Both the position numbers and the translations under genes were made by a program. Positions 6,757-14,346 of a stretch of DNA of 16,574 nucleotides are shown piece by piece. The notes beneath the pieces were generated by a model. The model did no database searches and had not been told where the DNA came from. It worked only from the letters and a program-made list of their open reading frames with translations. Source of the DNA: Clostridia bacterium (GTDB lineage: Bacteria; Bacillota; Clostridia; Peptostreptococcales; Anaerovoracaceae); contig CAAEEA010000042.1 in the NCBI GenBank assembly GCA_900754795.1, forward strand, positions 1 to 16,574. Direction: 5' to 3'. Within the stretch, counting starts at the first letter, position 1. Each line of letters starts with the position of its first letter.

Positions 6757-7113
6757 ATGGTCAGAAACAAAATAATAGGCAAAGCGGGAGAAGACCTGGC
6801 CTGCGAGATACTTAAAGCGAGAGGATATTACATATTATCCCGCAATTTTTCGTGTCCGTACGGAGAGATAGATATCATAGCCTTAAAAAACAGAGATATA
6901 GCTTTTATTGAAGTCAAAACGAGGACTTCTGATGAGTACGGCAGACCGTCGGAGGCTGTCGGACTCGTCAAACAGAGGCATATGACGAGAGCGGCCGGGT
7001 ACTTTCTCTCACGGAGCAAAAGAGAATACGGCAGCGTTGATTTTCAGGTCATAGAGATCGAAGTCACACATATAAGGGGGCTGGAATTAAAGGGTGACCG
7101 CCATGTTTTCTAA
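6757..7113 (+). CDS. YraN family (UPF0102) endonuclease-fold protein
   Basis: A 118-residue protein of the YraN/UPF0102 family, which has a restriction-endonuclease-like fold but no settled cellular role. The nuclease-type core is visible: N-terminal GKAGEDLACEILKARGY (8-24), CPYGEIDIIA (33-42) and FIEVKTR (50-56), with Asp39, Glu52 and Lys54 as the likely metal-site residues, followed by GRPSEAVGLVKQRHMTRAAGYFL. The strong site AAGGAG (6747-6752) fixes ATG 6757. It overlaps the start of comM by 11 bases. Its partners in this unit, comM and dprA, handle single-stranded or branched DNA, so a DNA-processing role is reasonable by context only. Confidence 0.93.
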   Translation: MVRNKIIGKAGEDLACEILKARGYYILSRNFSCPYGEIDIIALKNRDIAFIEVKTRTSDEYGRPSEAVGLVKQRHMTRAAGYFLSRSKREYGSVDFQVIEIEVTHIRGLELKGDRHVF

Positions 7114-8629
7114 GATAATGACAGTAGCTCTTGCATGGCCTGACGGGTCGGAAACAGAGATACAGACTGATATCAGCAAGGGACTTCCGTATTTTGACAT
7201 CACCGGTATGGGAGATACCGCGGTAAGAGAAGCGAGCAGAAGGGTAAGACGGGCCATTGTAAACAGCGGCTTTGAATATCCTAAAGGCAGGATAGCCATA
7301 AATCTCGCTCCGGCTTATATAAAAAAGTCAGGAAGCCATTATGACCTTGGCATGGCCATGGGAATCCTCACGGCTTCCGGCGCTGTCAGAGGACAGACAG
7401 AAAACATACTATTTGCAGGCGAACTTGCCTTTGACGGGCGGGTGCTGCCGGTAAAAGGACTCCTTTCCATGCTTTTTCCGGTGATCGGAGGGCTTATTTC
7501 AAGAGGATTAAAAGAGATAGTGCTGCCTGCCGGAAACTGCCCCGAAGTATATATAATGACAAGAGAAACAGAAATCGAACTGATACCGGTGACGGATCTT
7601 AAAACGGCCGCCTGCCATGTAGATGGGAAAAAACAGAAGCCCTACAGACCGTCTGTGTCGCGGGAGGAAAAGAAAGAACCGTCTGCGGATTTTTCCGACG
7701 TGAGGGGCAATACCGAGGCAAAAGAGGCGATCATGACCGCGGTAGCCGGAGGACACAGCCTTTTGATGACGGGAGCTCCCGGAAGCGGCAAGACCATGAT
7801 GGCAGAAAGGATACCGGGCATTCTGCCGCCGATGACCATTGAGGAAAAGATATCGACGACCATGATATATTCTTATGCCGGCCGGCTCACTCCGGAAGAA
7901 CCGTACATAATGAGCAGACCTTTCCGACATGTGGACGCCGGAATAACAAAGGCGGCTTTGATCGGAGGAGGGGGAAGACCATGGCCGGGTGAGGTTTCCT
8001 TTGCGCATAACGGAGTTTTGTTCATGGATGAGATGCTCCAGCTTCCGCCGGGAATTATAGAACTTTTGCGGCAGCCTCTGGAGGAAAAAAGGATATGCCT
8101 TACAAGACAGTCGGGAACGGCGGTATTTCCGGCTGACTTTATATTTATCGGAGCGGCCAATCCCTGCCCGTGCGGCAACCTGGGCGATCCGGAGAGAATT
8201 TGCACATGTACGGCGGGAGAAATTGAAAGATACAGATCGCGGCTGTCGGGAGCGATAGCCGACAGGATAGATATTTGCATAGAAGTAAACAGACCAAAAT
8301 ATTCATCTTTAGTCGAAAAAGAACATGTTTCATCCGCAGAAATGAAGGAGAAAATCATACGGGTAAGAAATACGCAAATAGAGAGAGCGGGAATGCTCAA
8401 CAGCGCCATGAGAGAAAGAGACGTAGAAGCGTACTGCCGCCTTTCAGGAGAGGGAGAGGCGTTTATGAAGGCTGTGTATGAGAGAGAAAAAATAAGCGCC
8501 AGAAAATATTTTAAACTTCTCAGAGTTGCAAGAACGGTAGCCGACATTAAAGGTTCCGAGAACATATCCCTTTCTCATCTTACGGCGGCGTGGCATTACG
8601 TCAGGACACCCGGCGGAGAGAGGGTGTAA
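7103..8629 (+). CDS. comM: YifB/ComM family Mg-chelatase-like AAA+ ATPase
   Basis: AAA+ protein of the ComM/YifB family; ComM of naturally competent bacteria is a hexameric helicase promoting branch migration during recombination of incoming DNA. The N-terminal domain (1-170) has the Lon-like pattern with INLAPAYIKKSGSHYDLGMAMGIL; the ATPase domain has Walker A GAPGSGKT (224-231), Walker B VLFMDE (305-310), a NPCPCG element (353-358) followed by Cys367 and Cys369, and a C-terminal helical domain with YFKLLRVARTVADI. Start ATG 7103 is preferred over GTG 7094 because AAGGG at 7090-7094 is then well spaced. The usual RPFRxPHH motif reads RPFRHVDA here (272-279), and the Walker B tail is MLQLP instead of LPEF. 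Role in competence is inferred. Confidence 0.93.
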   Translation: MFSKIMTVALAWPDGSETEIQTDISKGLPYFDITGMGDTAVREASRRVRRAIVNSGFEYPKGRIAINLAPAYIKKSGSHYDLGMAMGILTASGAVRGQTENILFAGELAFDGRVLPVKGLLSMLFPVIGGLISRGLKEIVLPAGNCPEVYIMTRETEIELIPVTDLKTAACHVDGKKQKPYRPSVSREEKKEPSADFSDVRGNTEAKEAIMTAVAGGHSLLMTGAPGSGKTMMAERIPGILPPMTIEEKISTTMIYSYAGRLTPEEPYIMSRPFRHVDAGITKAALIGGGGRPWPGEVSFAHNGVLFMDEMLQLPPGIIELLRQPLEEKRICLTRQSGTAVFPADFIFIGAANPCPCGNLGDPERICTCTAGEIERYRSRLSGAIADRIDICIEVNRPKYSSLVEKEHVSSAEMKEKIIRVRNTQIERAGMLNSAMRERDVEAYCRLSGEGEAFMKAVYEREKISARKYFKLLRVARTVADIKGSENISLSHLTAAWHYVRTPGGERV

Positions 8630-8634
8630 TATTT

Positions 8635-9504
8635 TTGGACATAACAAATAATATTAAACTGATAGAAAAAGAAGACCGCGAATATCCGGGGCTTTTGAGA
8701 CAGATTTCCGGCGCTCCCGACAGACTGTACTGCATAGGAGACATATCTTTGCTCCACACACGGTCTGTAGCCGTTGTAGGAACGAGAAAGTGCAGTGAAT
8801 ACGGGCGTCAGGCGGCTTTAAAAGCCGGCCGTCTTCTCGCGGAAAACCGCGTGACTGCCGTAAGCGGCATGGCGGCGGGTATTGACAGATTTGTACACGA
8901 GGGAGCTCTGGAAAATGGCGGAGGCACCATAGCGGTACTCGCGTGCGGACCGGATATATGTTATCCTCGTTCAAACAAAGTTATCTATGACAGGATAGTA
9001 AAAAACGGTCTGATAATATCCGAGTATCCTCCCGGAACCTGGCCAAGACCGTGGCAGTTTCCAATGAGAAACAGGATCATATCCGGACTGTGCCTGCTGA
9101 CCGCTGTCATTGAAGCCGGCACGGGAAGCGGCTCTCTGATAACTGCCAGAGAAGCGGCCGAACAGGGCAGAGATGTTATGGCGCTGCCGGGAAATATAAA
9201 CAGCCCGTTCAGTATGGGGACAAATAAGCTTATCGCGGACGGAGCAGGGATAATCACAGTTCTGGAAGATATTCTGAGGACGGCAGGTATAGATCCGGTG
9301 ATGGACAGAGCGGATAAAACCGCCCTTGGAGGAGACGAGCTCAGGTTATACAAACTCCTTGCAAAAAACGGTGAGATGACTGTAGACGAAGTATGCGCGG
9401 CCATGCAAAAGGATTCTTTTGAAGTGAACGGGCTCATAAGCGTGATGGAGATCAAAGGCATAGTATCTTTTTGCCTGGGAAAAATTTTTATTGCAAAATA
9501 TTAA
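8635..9504 (+). CDS. dprA: DNA-processing protein DprA (Smf)
   Basis: Cytoplasmic protein that protects single-stranded DNA and loads RecA on it, needed for natural transformation. The Rossmann-like core shows SVAVVGTRKCSEYG, SGMAAGIDRFVHEGAL, AVLACGPDICYPRSN, ISEYPPGTWPRPWQFPMRNRIISGL and EAGTGSGSLITAREAAEQGRDVMALPG, all in family order; a short C-terminal winged-helix-like region (about 220-289) follows. The frame is open upstream to a GTG at 8590 inside comM, but TTG 8635 gives a family-like N-terminus and has AGAGGG (8619-8624) about 10 bases before it, leaving a 5-base gap from comM. With TTG the protein has 289 residues. The exact start is less sure than the identity. Confidence 0.93.
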   Translation: MDITNNIKLIEKEDREYPGLLRQISGAPDRLYCIGDISLLHTRSVAVVGTRKCSEYGRQAALKAGRLLAENRVTAVSGMAAGIDRFVHEGALENGGGTIAVLACGPDICYPRSNKVIYDRIVKNGLIISEYPPGTWPRPWQFPMRNRIISGLCLLTAVIEAGTGSGSLITAREAAEQGRDVMALPGNINSPFSMGTNKLIADGAGIITVLEDILRTAGIDPVMDRADKTALGGDELRLYKLLAKNGEMTVDEVCAAMQKDSFEVNGLISVMEIKGIVSFCLGKIFIAKY

Positions 9505-9519
9505 AAAAAGAACTATTAT
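9491..9519 (+). promoter_or_regulatory. Possible weak promoter before topA
   Basis: TTGCAA (9491-9496, 4 of 6) and TATTAT (9514-9519, 5 of 6) with a 17-base spacer straddle the end of dprA in an A/T-rich stretch. It could add transcription for topA-hslVU, but there is no terminator after dprA and read-through from the upstream unit is equally possible. Confidence 0.35.
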
Positions 9520-9555
9520 ATTTGACTATAGGAAGATTTTAGTTCAGGAGGGGAA

Positions 9556-11628
9556 ATGACAGCTAAAGGAAAGAGCAAAAGAAAAAAGATATTAGTCATA
9601 GTTGAATCTCCGTCAAAAGCGAAGACAATAGGCAAATATCTCGGTCCGTCATACAAGGTCATGGCTTCGGTGGGACATGTGCGCGATCTGCCAAAGAGCA
9701 AGCTCGGCATAGATATACAAAATGACTTTGAACCTGAGTATATTTCCATCAGAGGAAAAGGGGATCTGATAAAGGAACTTAAAAAAGAAGCGAAGCAGGC
9801 GTCTTCGGTATATCTTGCAACCGACCCGGACCGTGAAGGAGAGGCCATATCGTGGCATCTTGCCCATATACTCGATATAGATCCAGCGTCAGACTGCCGC
9901 ATTGTATTTAATGAGATTACCAAAGATACCATCAAAAATGCAGTTAAGCATCCGCGTCCCATTGATCTGAGGCTTGTTGACGCTCAGCAGGCCAGAAGAG
10001 TTCTCGACCGTCTTGTCGGCTATGAGATAAGCCCTCTGCTCTGGAGAAAGATAAGGCGCGGACTGAGCGCCGGAAGAGTGCAGTCGGCGGCTCTCAGGAT
10101 CATCTGCGACAGAGAAAACCAGATAAAGAACTTTGTACCTGAAGAATACTGGAACATAACGGCTCATTTTACGAAAGGCGGGGGCTTTGACGCCAGATGT
10201 ACCGAGTACAAAGGTAAAAAGCTTGAAATAAAAAATAAGGAGAAAGCCGAGGCCGTCCTCAGCGATCTCAGGTCCGGAGAATATCTGACAGGGGAAAAAG
10301 TAAGAAAAGTGAGAAGACGCAGGCCTTTCGCCCCATTTACTACAAGCAGCCTTCAGCAGGACGCTGCGAATAAGCTGAACTTTACTACCAAAAAAACAAT
10401 GATGGTGGTGCAGCAGCTGTATGAGGGCATAGAGATAAAAGGCCGGGGAACCGTAGGTCTTGTGACATACATCAGGACGGATTCCGTCAGAGTATCGGAT
10501 GAGGCCAGAGCGGCGGCAAAGGAATATATTAAGGTAAATTTCGGCGAGAAATATACGGCGGACAATATATTCTCAAACAAAAAAAAGGATATCCAGGACG
10601 CTCATGAGGCCATACGTCCGAGCAGCGTTGAAATGGATCCCGAAAAAATAAAAGATTCTCTTACAAAAGATCAGTACTCTCTTTACAGACTTATCTGGAC
10701 GAGATTTGTGGCAAGCCAGATGGCTGCCGCAGTCTTTGACTCCGTACAGGTTTTTATAAAAAACGGAGATTACGGTCTCAGAGCCGGCGGGTCCAGACTT
10801 ATCTTTGACGGCTATCAGAAAGTTTACAACGCGGGGCTTGAAGAAGATAAAGACAGGATCCTGCCGGAACTTTACGAAGGAGAAAAACTTGAAGCGGGGG
10901 AATTAAAAAGCGAGCAGAAATTCACGGAGCCTCCTTCAAGATTTACAGAGGCCAGCCTTGTAAAAGATCTGGAAGAAAAGGGCATAGGACGCCCGAGTAC
11001 TTACGCGCCCATAATTGCGACGCTTCTTGAAAGAAAATACGTATCGAGACAGAAGAAAACTCTTATCCCTACTGATCTGGGATTTCTTGTGACAGAAATG
11101 CTGTCAGATTATTTTAAGGAGATCGTAGACACGGGATTTACGGCCGATATGGAAGACAGGCTTGACGAAGTAGAGGTCAAGGCATTAAACTGGAAAGAGA
11201 TAGTCAGAGATTTTTACGCGACCCTCAGTGAAGAACTTGAAGTTGCCGACAAGGCTATTGAAAAGGTGAAACTGGAAGACCGGGTCACAGATCAGAAATG
11301 TGAACTCTGCGGCCGTCCCATGGTCATAAAGAGCGGACGGTTCGGAGAATTTCTCGCCTGCAGCGGCTATCCGGAATGTAAGAATACCAAACCGATCGTT
11401 CAAAAGACCGGAGTCACCTGTCCGGACTGCGGAGGAGACATAATAGCGAGACGGGGGCGGTCAGGCAGGCTTTTTTACGGATGCAGCAATTATCCGGCCT
11501 GTAAAAAGGTCTTCTGGTATAAACCGGTAGATAAAAAATGCCCGGAGTGCGGTTCGCTCTTGCTGGAGCGCAATCTTAAAAACGCGAAATATGTTTGTTC
11601 CAACGACAAATGTGGGTATAAAGAGTAA
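9556..11628 (+). CDS. topA: DNA topoisomerase I (type IA)
   Basis: Relaxes negative supercoils by single-strand cleavage and passage. The 690-residue protein has the TOPRIM domain (IVESPSKAKTIGKYLG at 15-30 with Glu17; ATDPDREGEAISW at 88-100 with Asp90, Asp92 and Glu95), the QARRVLDRLVGYEISPLLW and GLSAGRVQSAAL segments, and the catalytic Tyr305 in LVTYIRTDS (302-310). The C-terminus holds three four-cysteine zinc ribbons: Cys582/585/602/608, Cys622/625/643/649 and Cys662/665/681/686, all complete. AGGAGGGG (9546-9553) precedes ATG 9556. Type IA bacterial topoisomerase I rather than topoisomerase III, judged from the zinc ribbons and from the position beside dprA and hslV. A 17-base gap leads to hslV. 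Confidence 0.97.
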   Translation: MTAKGKSKRKKILVIVESPSKAKTIGKYLGPSYKVMASVGHVRDLPKSKLGIDIQNDFEPEYISIRGKGDLIKELKKEAKQASSVYLATDPDREGEAISWHLAHILDIDPASDCRIVFNEITKDTIKNAVKHPRPIDLRLVDAQQARRVLDRLVGYEISPLLWRKIRRGLSAGRVQSAALRIICDRENQIKNFVPEEYWNITAHFTKGGGFDARCTEYKGKKLEIKNKEKAEAVLSDLRSGEYLTGEKVRKVRRRRPFAPFTTSSLQQDAANKLNFTTKKTMMVVQQLYEGIEIKGRGTVGLVTYIRTDSVRVSDEARAAAKEYIKVNFGEKYTADNIFSNKKKDIQDAHEAIRPSSVEMDPEKIKDSLTKDQYSLYRLIWTRFVASQMAAAVFDSVQVFIKNGDYGLRAGGSRLIFDGYQKVYNAGLEEDKDRILPELYEGEKLEAGELKSEQKFTEPPSRFTEASLVKDLEEKGIGRPSTYAPIIATLLERKYVSRQKKTLIPTDLGFLVTEMLSDYFKEIVDTGFTADMEDRLDEVEVKALNWKEIVRDFYATLSEELEVADKAIEKVKLEDRVTDQKCELCGRPMVIKSGRFGEFLACSGYPECKNTKPIVQKTGVTCPDCGGDIIARRGRSGRLFYGCSNYPACKKVFWYKPVDKKCPECGSLLLERNLKNAKYVCSNDKCGYKE

Positions 11629-11645
11629 TCAGGAGGTATTTAAAC

Positions 11646-12185
11646 ATGGTACAATTTCACGCTACCACGATTTGCGCGGTAAGAAGGGGTCCCGATGATG
11701 TGTGCATCGGAGGAGACGGCCAGGTCACTATGGGTGAGACGGCCATAATGAAAAACGGAGCAAAAAAAGTAAGAAAGATATACAAAAACACCGTTGTTTC
11801 CGGTTTCGCCGGATCGGTGGCCGACGCTTTTTCGCTTACAGAAAAATTTGAAAAGAAGCTCGAGGAGCACTCAGGCAATCTCAAAAGAGCAGCGGTAGAT
11901 CTCGCGCAGCTGTGGCGCTCGGATAAAGGAATGAGGAATCTGGAAGCGCTGATGATAGTGGCGGATAAAAATGAAATGCTGATCATATCCGGAAACGGCG
12001 AGGTCATAGAACCCGATCAGGATTTTGTCGCCATCGGTTCAGGCGGAAATTACGCCTATGCCGCGGCAAACGCGCTGTATAACCACACAGATATGACCGC
12101 TGAGGAGATAGTCAGAGAATCGCTGAGGATTGCTTCTTCGATCTGCGTTTACACCAATGATCATATCAGCGTAGAAAAACTGTAA
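11646..12185 (+). CDS. hslV: ATP-dependent protease subunit HslV (ClpQ)
   Basis: Peptidase subunit of the HslUV (ClpYQ) complex; forms a two-ring dodecamer whose N-terminal threonine is the nucleophile. The sequence starts MVQFHATTICAVRR, so a short propeptide is probably removed to expose Thr7 (TT motif). Other family features are GGDGQVTMGETAIMK, KVRKIYKNTVVSGFAGSVADAF, the AALDLA-like AAVDLAQLWRSDKGMRNLEA, and GSGGNYAYAAANAL; the length of 179 is normal. AGGAGGT (11631-11637) lies at good distance from ATG 11646. It is followed after 12 bases by hslU, its ATPase partner. Confidence 0.96.
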   Translation: MVQFHATTICAVRRGPDDVCIGGDGQVTMGETAIMKNGAKKVRKIYKNTVVSGFAGSVADAFSLTEKFEKKLEEHSGNLKRAAVDLAQLWRSDKGMRNLEALMIVADKNEMLIISGNGEVIEPDQDFVAIGSGGNYAYAAANALYNHTDMTAEEIVRESLRIASSICVYTNDHISVEKL

Positions 12186-12197
12186 CAGGGGGAAGAA

Positions 12198-13634
12198 ATG
12201 GAAAGCAAATTATACAGCATGACTCCGAAAGAAATCGTAGCGGAGCTCGACAAATATATCATAGGGCAGGATGAGGCCAAAAAATCCGTCGCCATCGCTC
12301 TGAGAAACAGATACAGGAGGAGTCTCCTCTCAGAGGAAATGAGAGAAGAGATTACGCCGAAGAACATACTTATGATGGGTCCTACAGGATGCGGTAAGAC
12401 TGAAATAGCCAGAAGACTGGCCAGGCTCATGGACGCTCCTTTCGTCAAGGTTGAGGCGACGAAGTTCACAGAAGTAGGTTATGTGGGACGCGACGTTGAC
12501 TCTATGATCAGAGATCTTGTGGAAGCATCCATGAGAGTTACGAAACAGAAAAAACTTGAAGAAAAGTACAGCGTAGCTGATGAAATCGCCGAAGAAAAGA
12601 TTGTCGAAGCTATTATACCGGGCAAAAAGAAAAAGACTTCCGGTCAGAACAGGAGTCCTTTTGATTTTATCATGAACAGCGGAGGGTACCAGAGCCAGAA
12701 ACAGCAGTATCTGGACGGTCAGGCCGCAAAAGGACAGGATGAAAAAGAAGACCGCGATGTCGAAATGGCTCGGGAACAGGTAAGAGAACAGCTCAGACAG
12801 GGACTGCTTGAAGATCAGTACATTGAAATTGATGTGGTAGATACGCCAAAGGGAAACCAGCTCGATATGAGCAACGAAGGCATGTCCATAGCCATAGGAA
12901 ATATATTTGGAAATATGGCTCCTGAAAGAACCAAGAAGAAAAACTGCAAAGTCAGGGATGCCCGCAAAATCCTGAGAGAACAGGAAGCGCAAAAACTCAT
13001 AGATATGGATGTTGTTACTGATGAGGCTATTGAAAACGCCGAACAGAACGGCATAGTGTTCATAGACGAGATAGACAAGATAGCTTCAGGGTCAAGAATG
13101 ACTTCAGGAGCGGACGTATCCAGAGAAGGAGTTCAGAGAGACATTCTCCCTATCGTTGAGGGCAGCGTCATAAACACAAAATACGGACCTGTCAAGACGG
13201 ATCATATTCTCTTTATCGGAGCCGGAGCTTTTCATATAGCCAAACCGACCGATCTGATCCCGGAACTTCAGGGACGCTTCCCTATCAGAGTTGAACTGGA
13301 AAGCCTGACAAAAGAGGATTTTGTAAATATTCTCACAGTTCCCGAAAACGCCCTGATCAAACAGCACAAAGCTCTTCTCGAAACTGAAGGTATTGAAGTT
13401 GAGTTTACGGAAGACGCGATAGACGAGATTGCTTCGATCTCTTATCTGATGAATGAACAGACGGAAAATATAGGAGCGAGACGGCTTCACACAGTGCTCG
13501 AAAAGCTGCTGGAGGATATTTCATTCAATATTCCGGAAATGGATGAGGAAAAAATAACCATAGACTCAGACTATGTCAAAGACAGGTTCCGGGAAACCGT
13601 ACACAAGGAAGACCTTGACAGATTTATACTGTAA
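12198..13634 (+). CDS. hslU: ATP-dependent protease ATPase subunit HslU (ClpY)
   Basis: Hexameric AAA+ unfoldase that feeds substrates to HslV. The 478-residue protein has the N-terminal MTPKEIVAELDKYIIGQDEAKKSVA, Walker A GPTGCGKTE (61-69), the pore loop GYVGRDV (94-100), a hydrophilic intermediate (I) domain at about 110-240, Walker B IVFIDEID (286-293), an arginine-bearing ELQGRFPIRVEL segment (356-367), sensor-2 GARRL (426-430), and the C-terminal DLDRFIL whose end inserts into HslV. The I domain and this tail separate it from ClpX. GGGGGA at 12187-12193 precedes ATG 12198. In Bacillus codY follows; here a terminator and yunB do. Confidence 0.97.
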   Translation: MESKLYSMTPKEIVAELDKYIIGQDEAKKSVAIALRNRYRRSLLSEEMREEITPKNILMMGPTGCGKTEIARRLARLMDAPFVKVEATKFTEVGYVGRDVDSMIRDLVEASMRVTKQKKLEEKYSVADEIAEEKIVEAIIPGKKKKTSGQNRSPFDFIMNSGGYQSQKQQYLDGQAAKGQDEKEDRDVEMAREQVREQLRQGLLEDQYIEIDVVDTPKGNQLDMSNEGMSIAIGNIFGNMAPERTKKKNCKVRDARKILREQEAQKLIDMDVVTDEAIENAEQNGIVFIDEIDKIASGSRMTSGADVSREGVQRDILPIVEGSVINTKYGPVKTDHILFIGAGAFHIAKPTDLIPELQGRFPIRVELESLTKEDFVNILTVPENALIKQHKALLETEGIEVEFTEDAIDEIASISYLMNEQTENIGARRLHTVLEKLLEDISFNIPEMDEEKITIDSDYVKDRFRETVHKEDLDRFIL

Positions 13635-13646
13635 TCACACCGATGT

Positions 13647-13674
13647 AACAAAGACCCCCCGCGCGTCATATTAT
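13647..13674 (+). promoter_or_regulatory. Possible sporulation sigma factor (sigma-K/E-like) promoter of yunB
   Basis: AACA at 13647-13650 and CATATTAT at 13667-13674, 16 bases apart, fit the loose mother-cell sigma pattern (mACm, then CATAnnnT). Transcription would begin near 13681, at the ribosome site of yunB and beyond the 5' arm of the terminator hairpin. Short, degenerate match; suggested mainly because YunB is a mother-cell sporulation protein. Confidence 0.25.
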
Positions 13675-13690
13675 GCAAGAGGGGGTTTTT
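13654..13690 (+). terminator. Intrinsic terminator after hslU, overlapping the yunB ribosome site
   Basis: ACCCCC (13654-13659) pairs with GGGGGT (13681-13686) around a loop of about 21 bases that may form a small inner stem (CATA/TATG), followed by a run of T (13686-13690). It should end the topA-hslVU transcript. The 3' arm is also the only plausible ribosome site for yunB, so read-through transcripts would have that site paired. Confidence 0.75.
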
Positions 13691-13692
13691 GT

Positions 13693-14325
13693 ATGAAAAA
13701 GTTTGCGGTCATACTGGCGGGATTTCTGATTACTGCCGCCGGATTTGCGACGCTTGCAAAAGACGCTTTCGGGGACAGCATAGAAGCTACGGCCAGAGCG
13801 GTGGCCGTAAATGTTGTCGCGATCAAAATCAATGAAAGTCTGGAAAAAGGATTTTATGATGAAAACCTGGGAAAACCTCTCCTTGAAGTAAGCAGAGACA
13901 GCGAGGGAAATATCCAGTATGTGCAGCCCGATTCTGAGGCCATAAATAAGCTTCTGCTGTCTTTTTCCCAGAATGTTGAAGAAACATACAGCCTGTCCGA
14001 TATGGAGGAAATCAGAGTGAATCTGGGGGCTGTCACCGGAAGCAGTATTTTATCTCAGCTTCCGTTTTATATGACCGTGAAGGTTCAGCCCCTGAGTCTG
14101 ACAAAATTTCAGTATGAAACGGATTTTGAGACTGAAGGGATCAATCAGACGCGATATTATGTTTATTGTACTGTTACAAGTCAGGTGCATATCATAGCGC
14201 CTTTTACAAACAAGACGGCTGAGATAAACCGCAAAGTTCTGCTCGCCGAGGCGATCATAGTCGGCAAAGTTCCCGACAGCTATGTAGTTGTTCCGGAAGA
14301 AAATATTATGGATGCAATTGAATAA
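13693..14325 (+). CDS. yunB: Sporulation protein YunB
   Basis: A 210-residue membrane-anchored protein of the YunB family, known from Bacillus as a mother-cell protein needed in later spore formation. Residues 4-22 form one N-terminal hydrophobic helix. Family signatures are ARAVAVNVVAIKINESL (34-50), LGAVTGSSIL (111-120), the MTVKVQPLSLTKFQYETDFETEGINQT region (127-153) with its GINQ motif, and the C-terminal EAIIVGKVPDSYVVV (186-200). The frame is open 120 bases upstream into hslU, but ATG 13693 begins the hydrophobic helix and has AGAGGGGG (13678-13685) before it. A hairpin can pair this site. YunB implies a spore-forming host. It is followed after 21 bases by hflX. Confidence 0.88.
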   Translation: MKKFAVILAGFLITAAGFATLAKDAFGDSIEATARAVAVNVVAIKINESLEKGFYDENLGKPLLEVSRDSEGNIQYVQPDSEAINKLLLSFSQNVEETYSLSDMEEIRVNLGAVTGSSILSQLPFYMTVKVQPLSLTKFQYETDFETEGINQTRYYVYCTVTSQVHIIAPFTNKTAEINRKVLLAEAIIVGKVPDSYVVVPEENIMDAIE

Positions 14326-14331
14326 AACTTG

Positions 14332-14340
14332 TGATACAAT
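14332..14340 (+). promoter_or_regulatory. Extended -10 promoter immediately before hflX
   Basis: TG (14332-14333), one base, then TACAAT (14335-14340; 5 of 6) form an extended -10 element. The -35 position is weak (ATGCAA at 14312-14317), which extended -10 promoters tolerate. Transcription would start at or within two bases of the ATG of hflX at 14347. Confidence 0.55.
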
Positions 14341-14346
14341 ACAGCC

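Noticed and set aside
7873..8565. 230-codon ORF on the - strand within comM.
   Set aside because: Antisense shadow of the comM ATPase domain; composition is Ser/Ile/Leu-rich noise with no ribosome site worth noting.
9522..9550. TTGACT at 9522-9527 as a -35 for topA.
   Set aside because: No -10-like hexamer lies at suitable spacing; the position falls on the AGGAGGGG ribosome site.
13573..13692. N-terminal extension of yunB by 40 codons into hslU.
   Set aside because: The extension would translate the hslU end and terminator; the hydrophobic start at ATG 13693 with its ribosome site is the family-like beginning.
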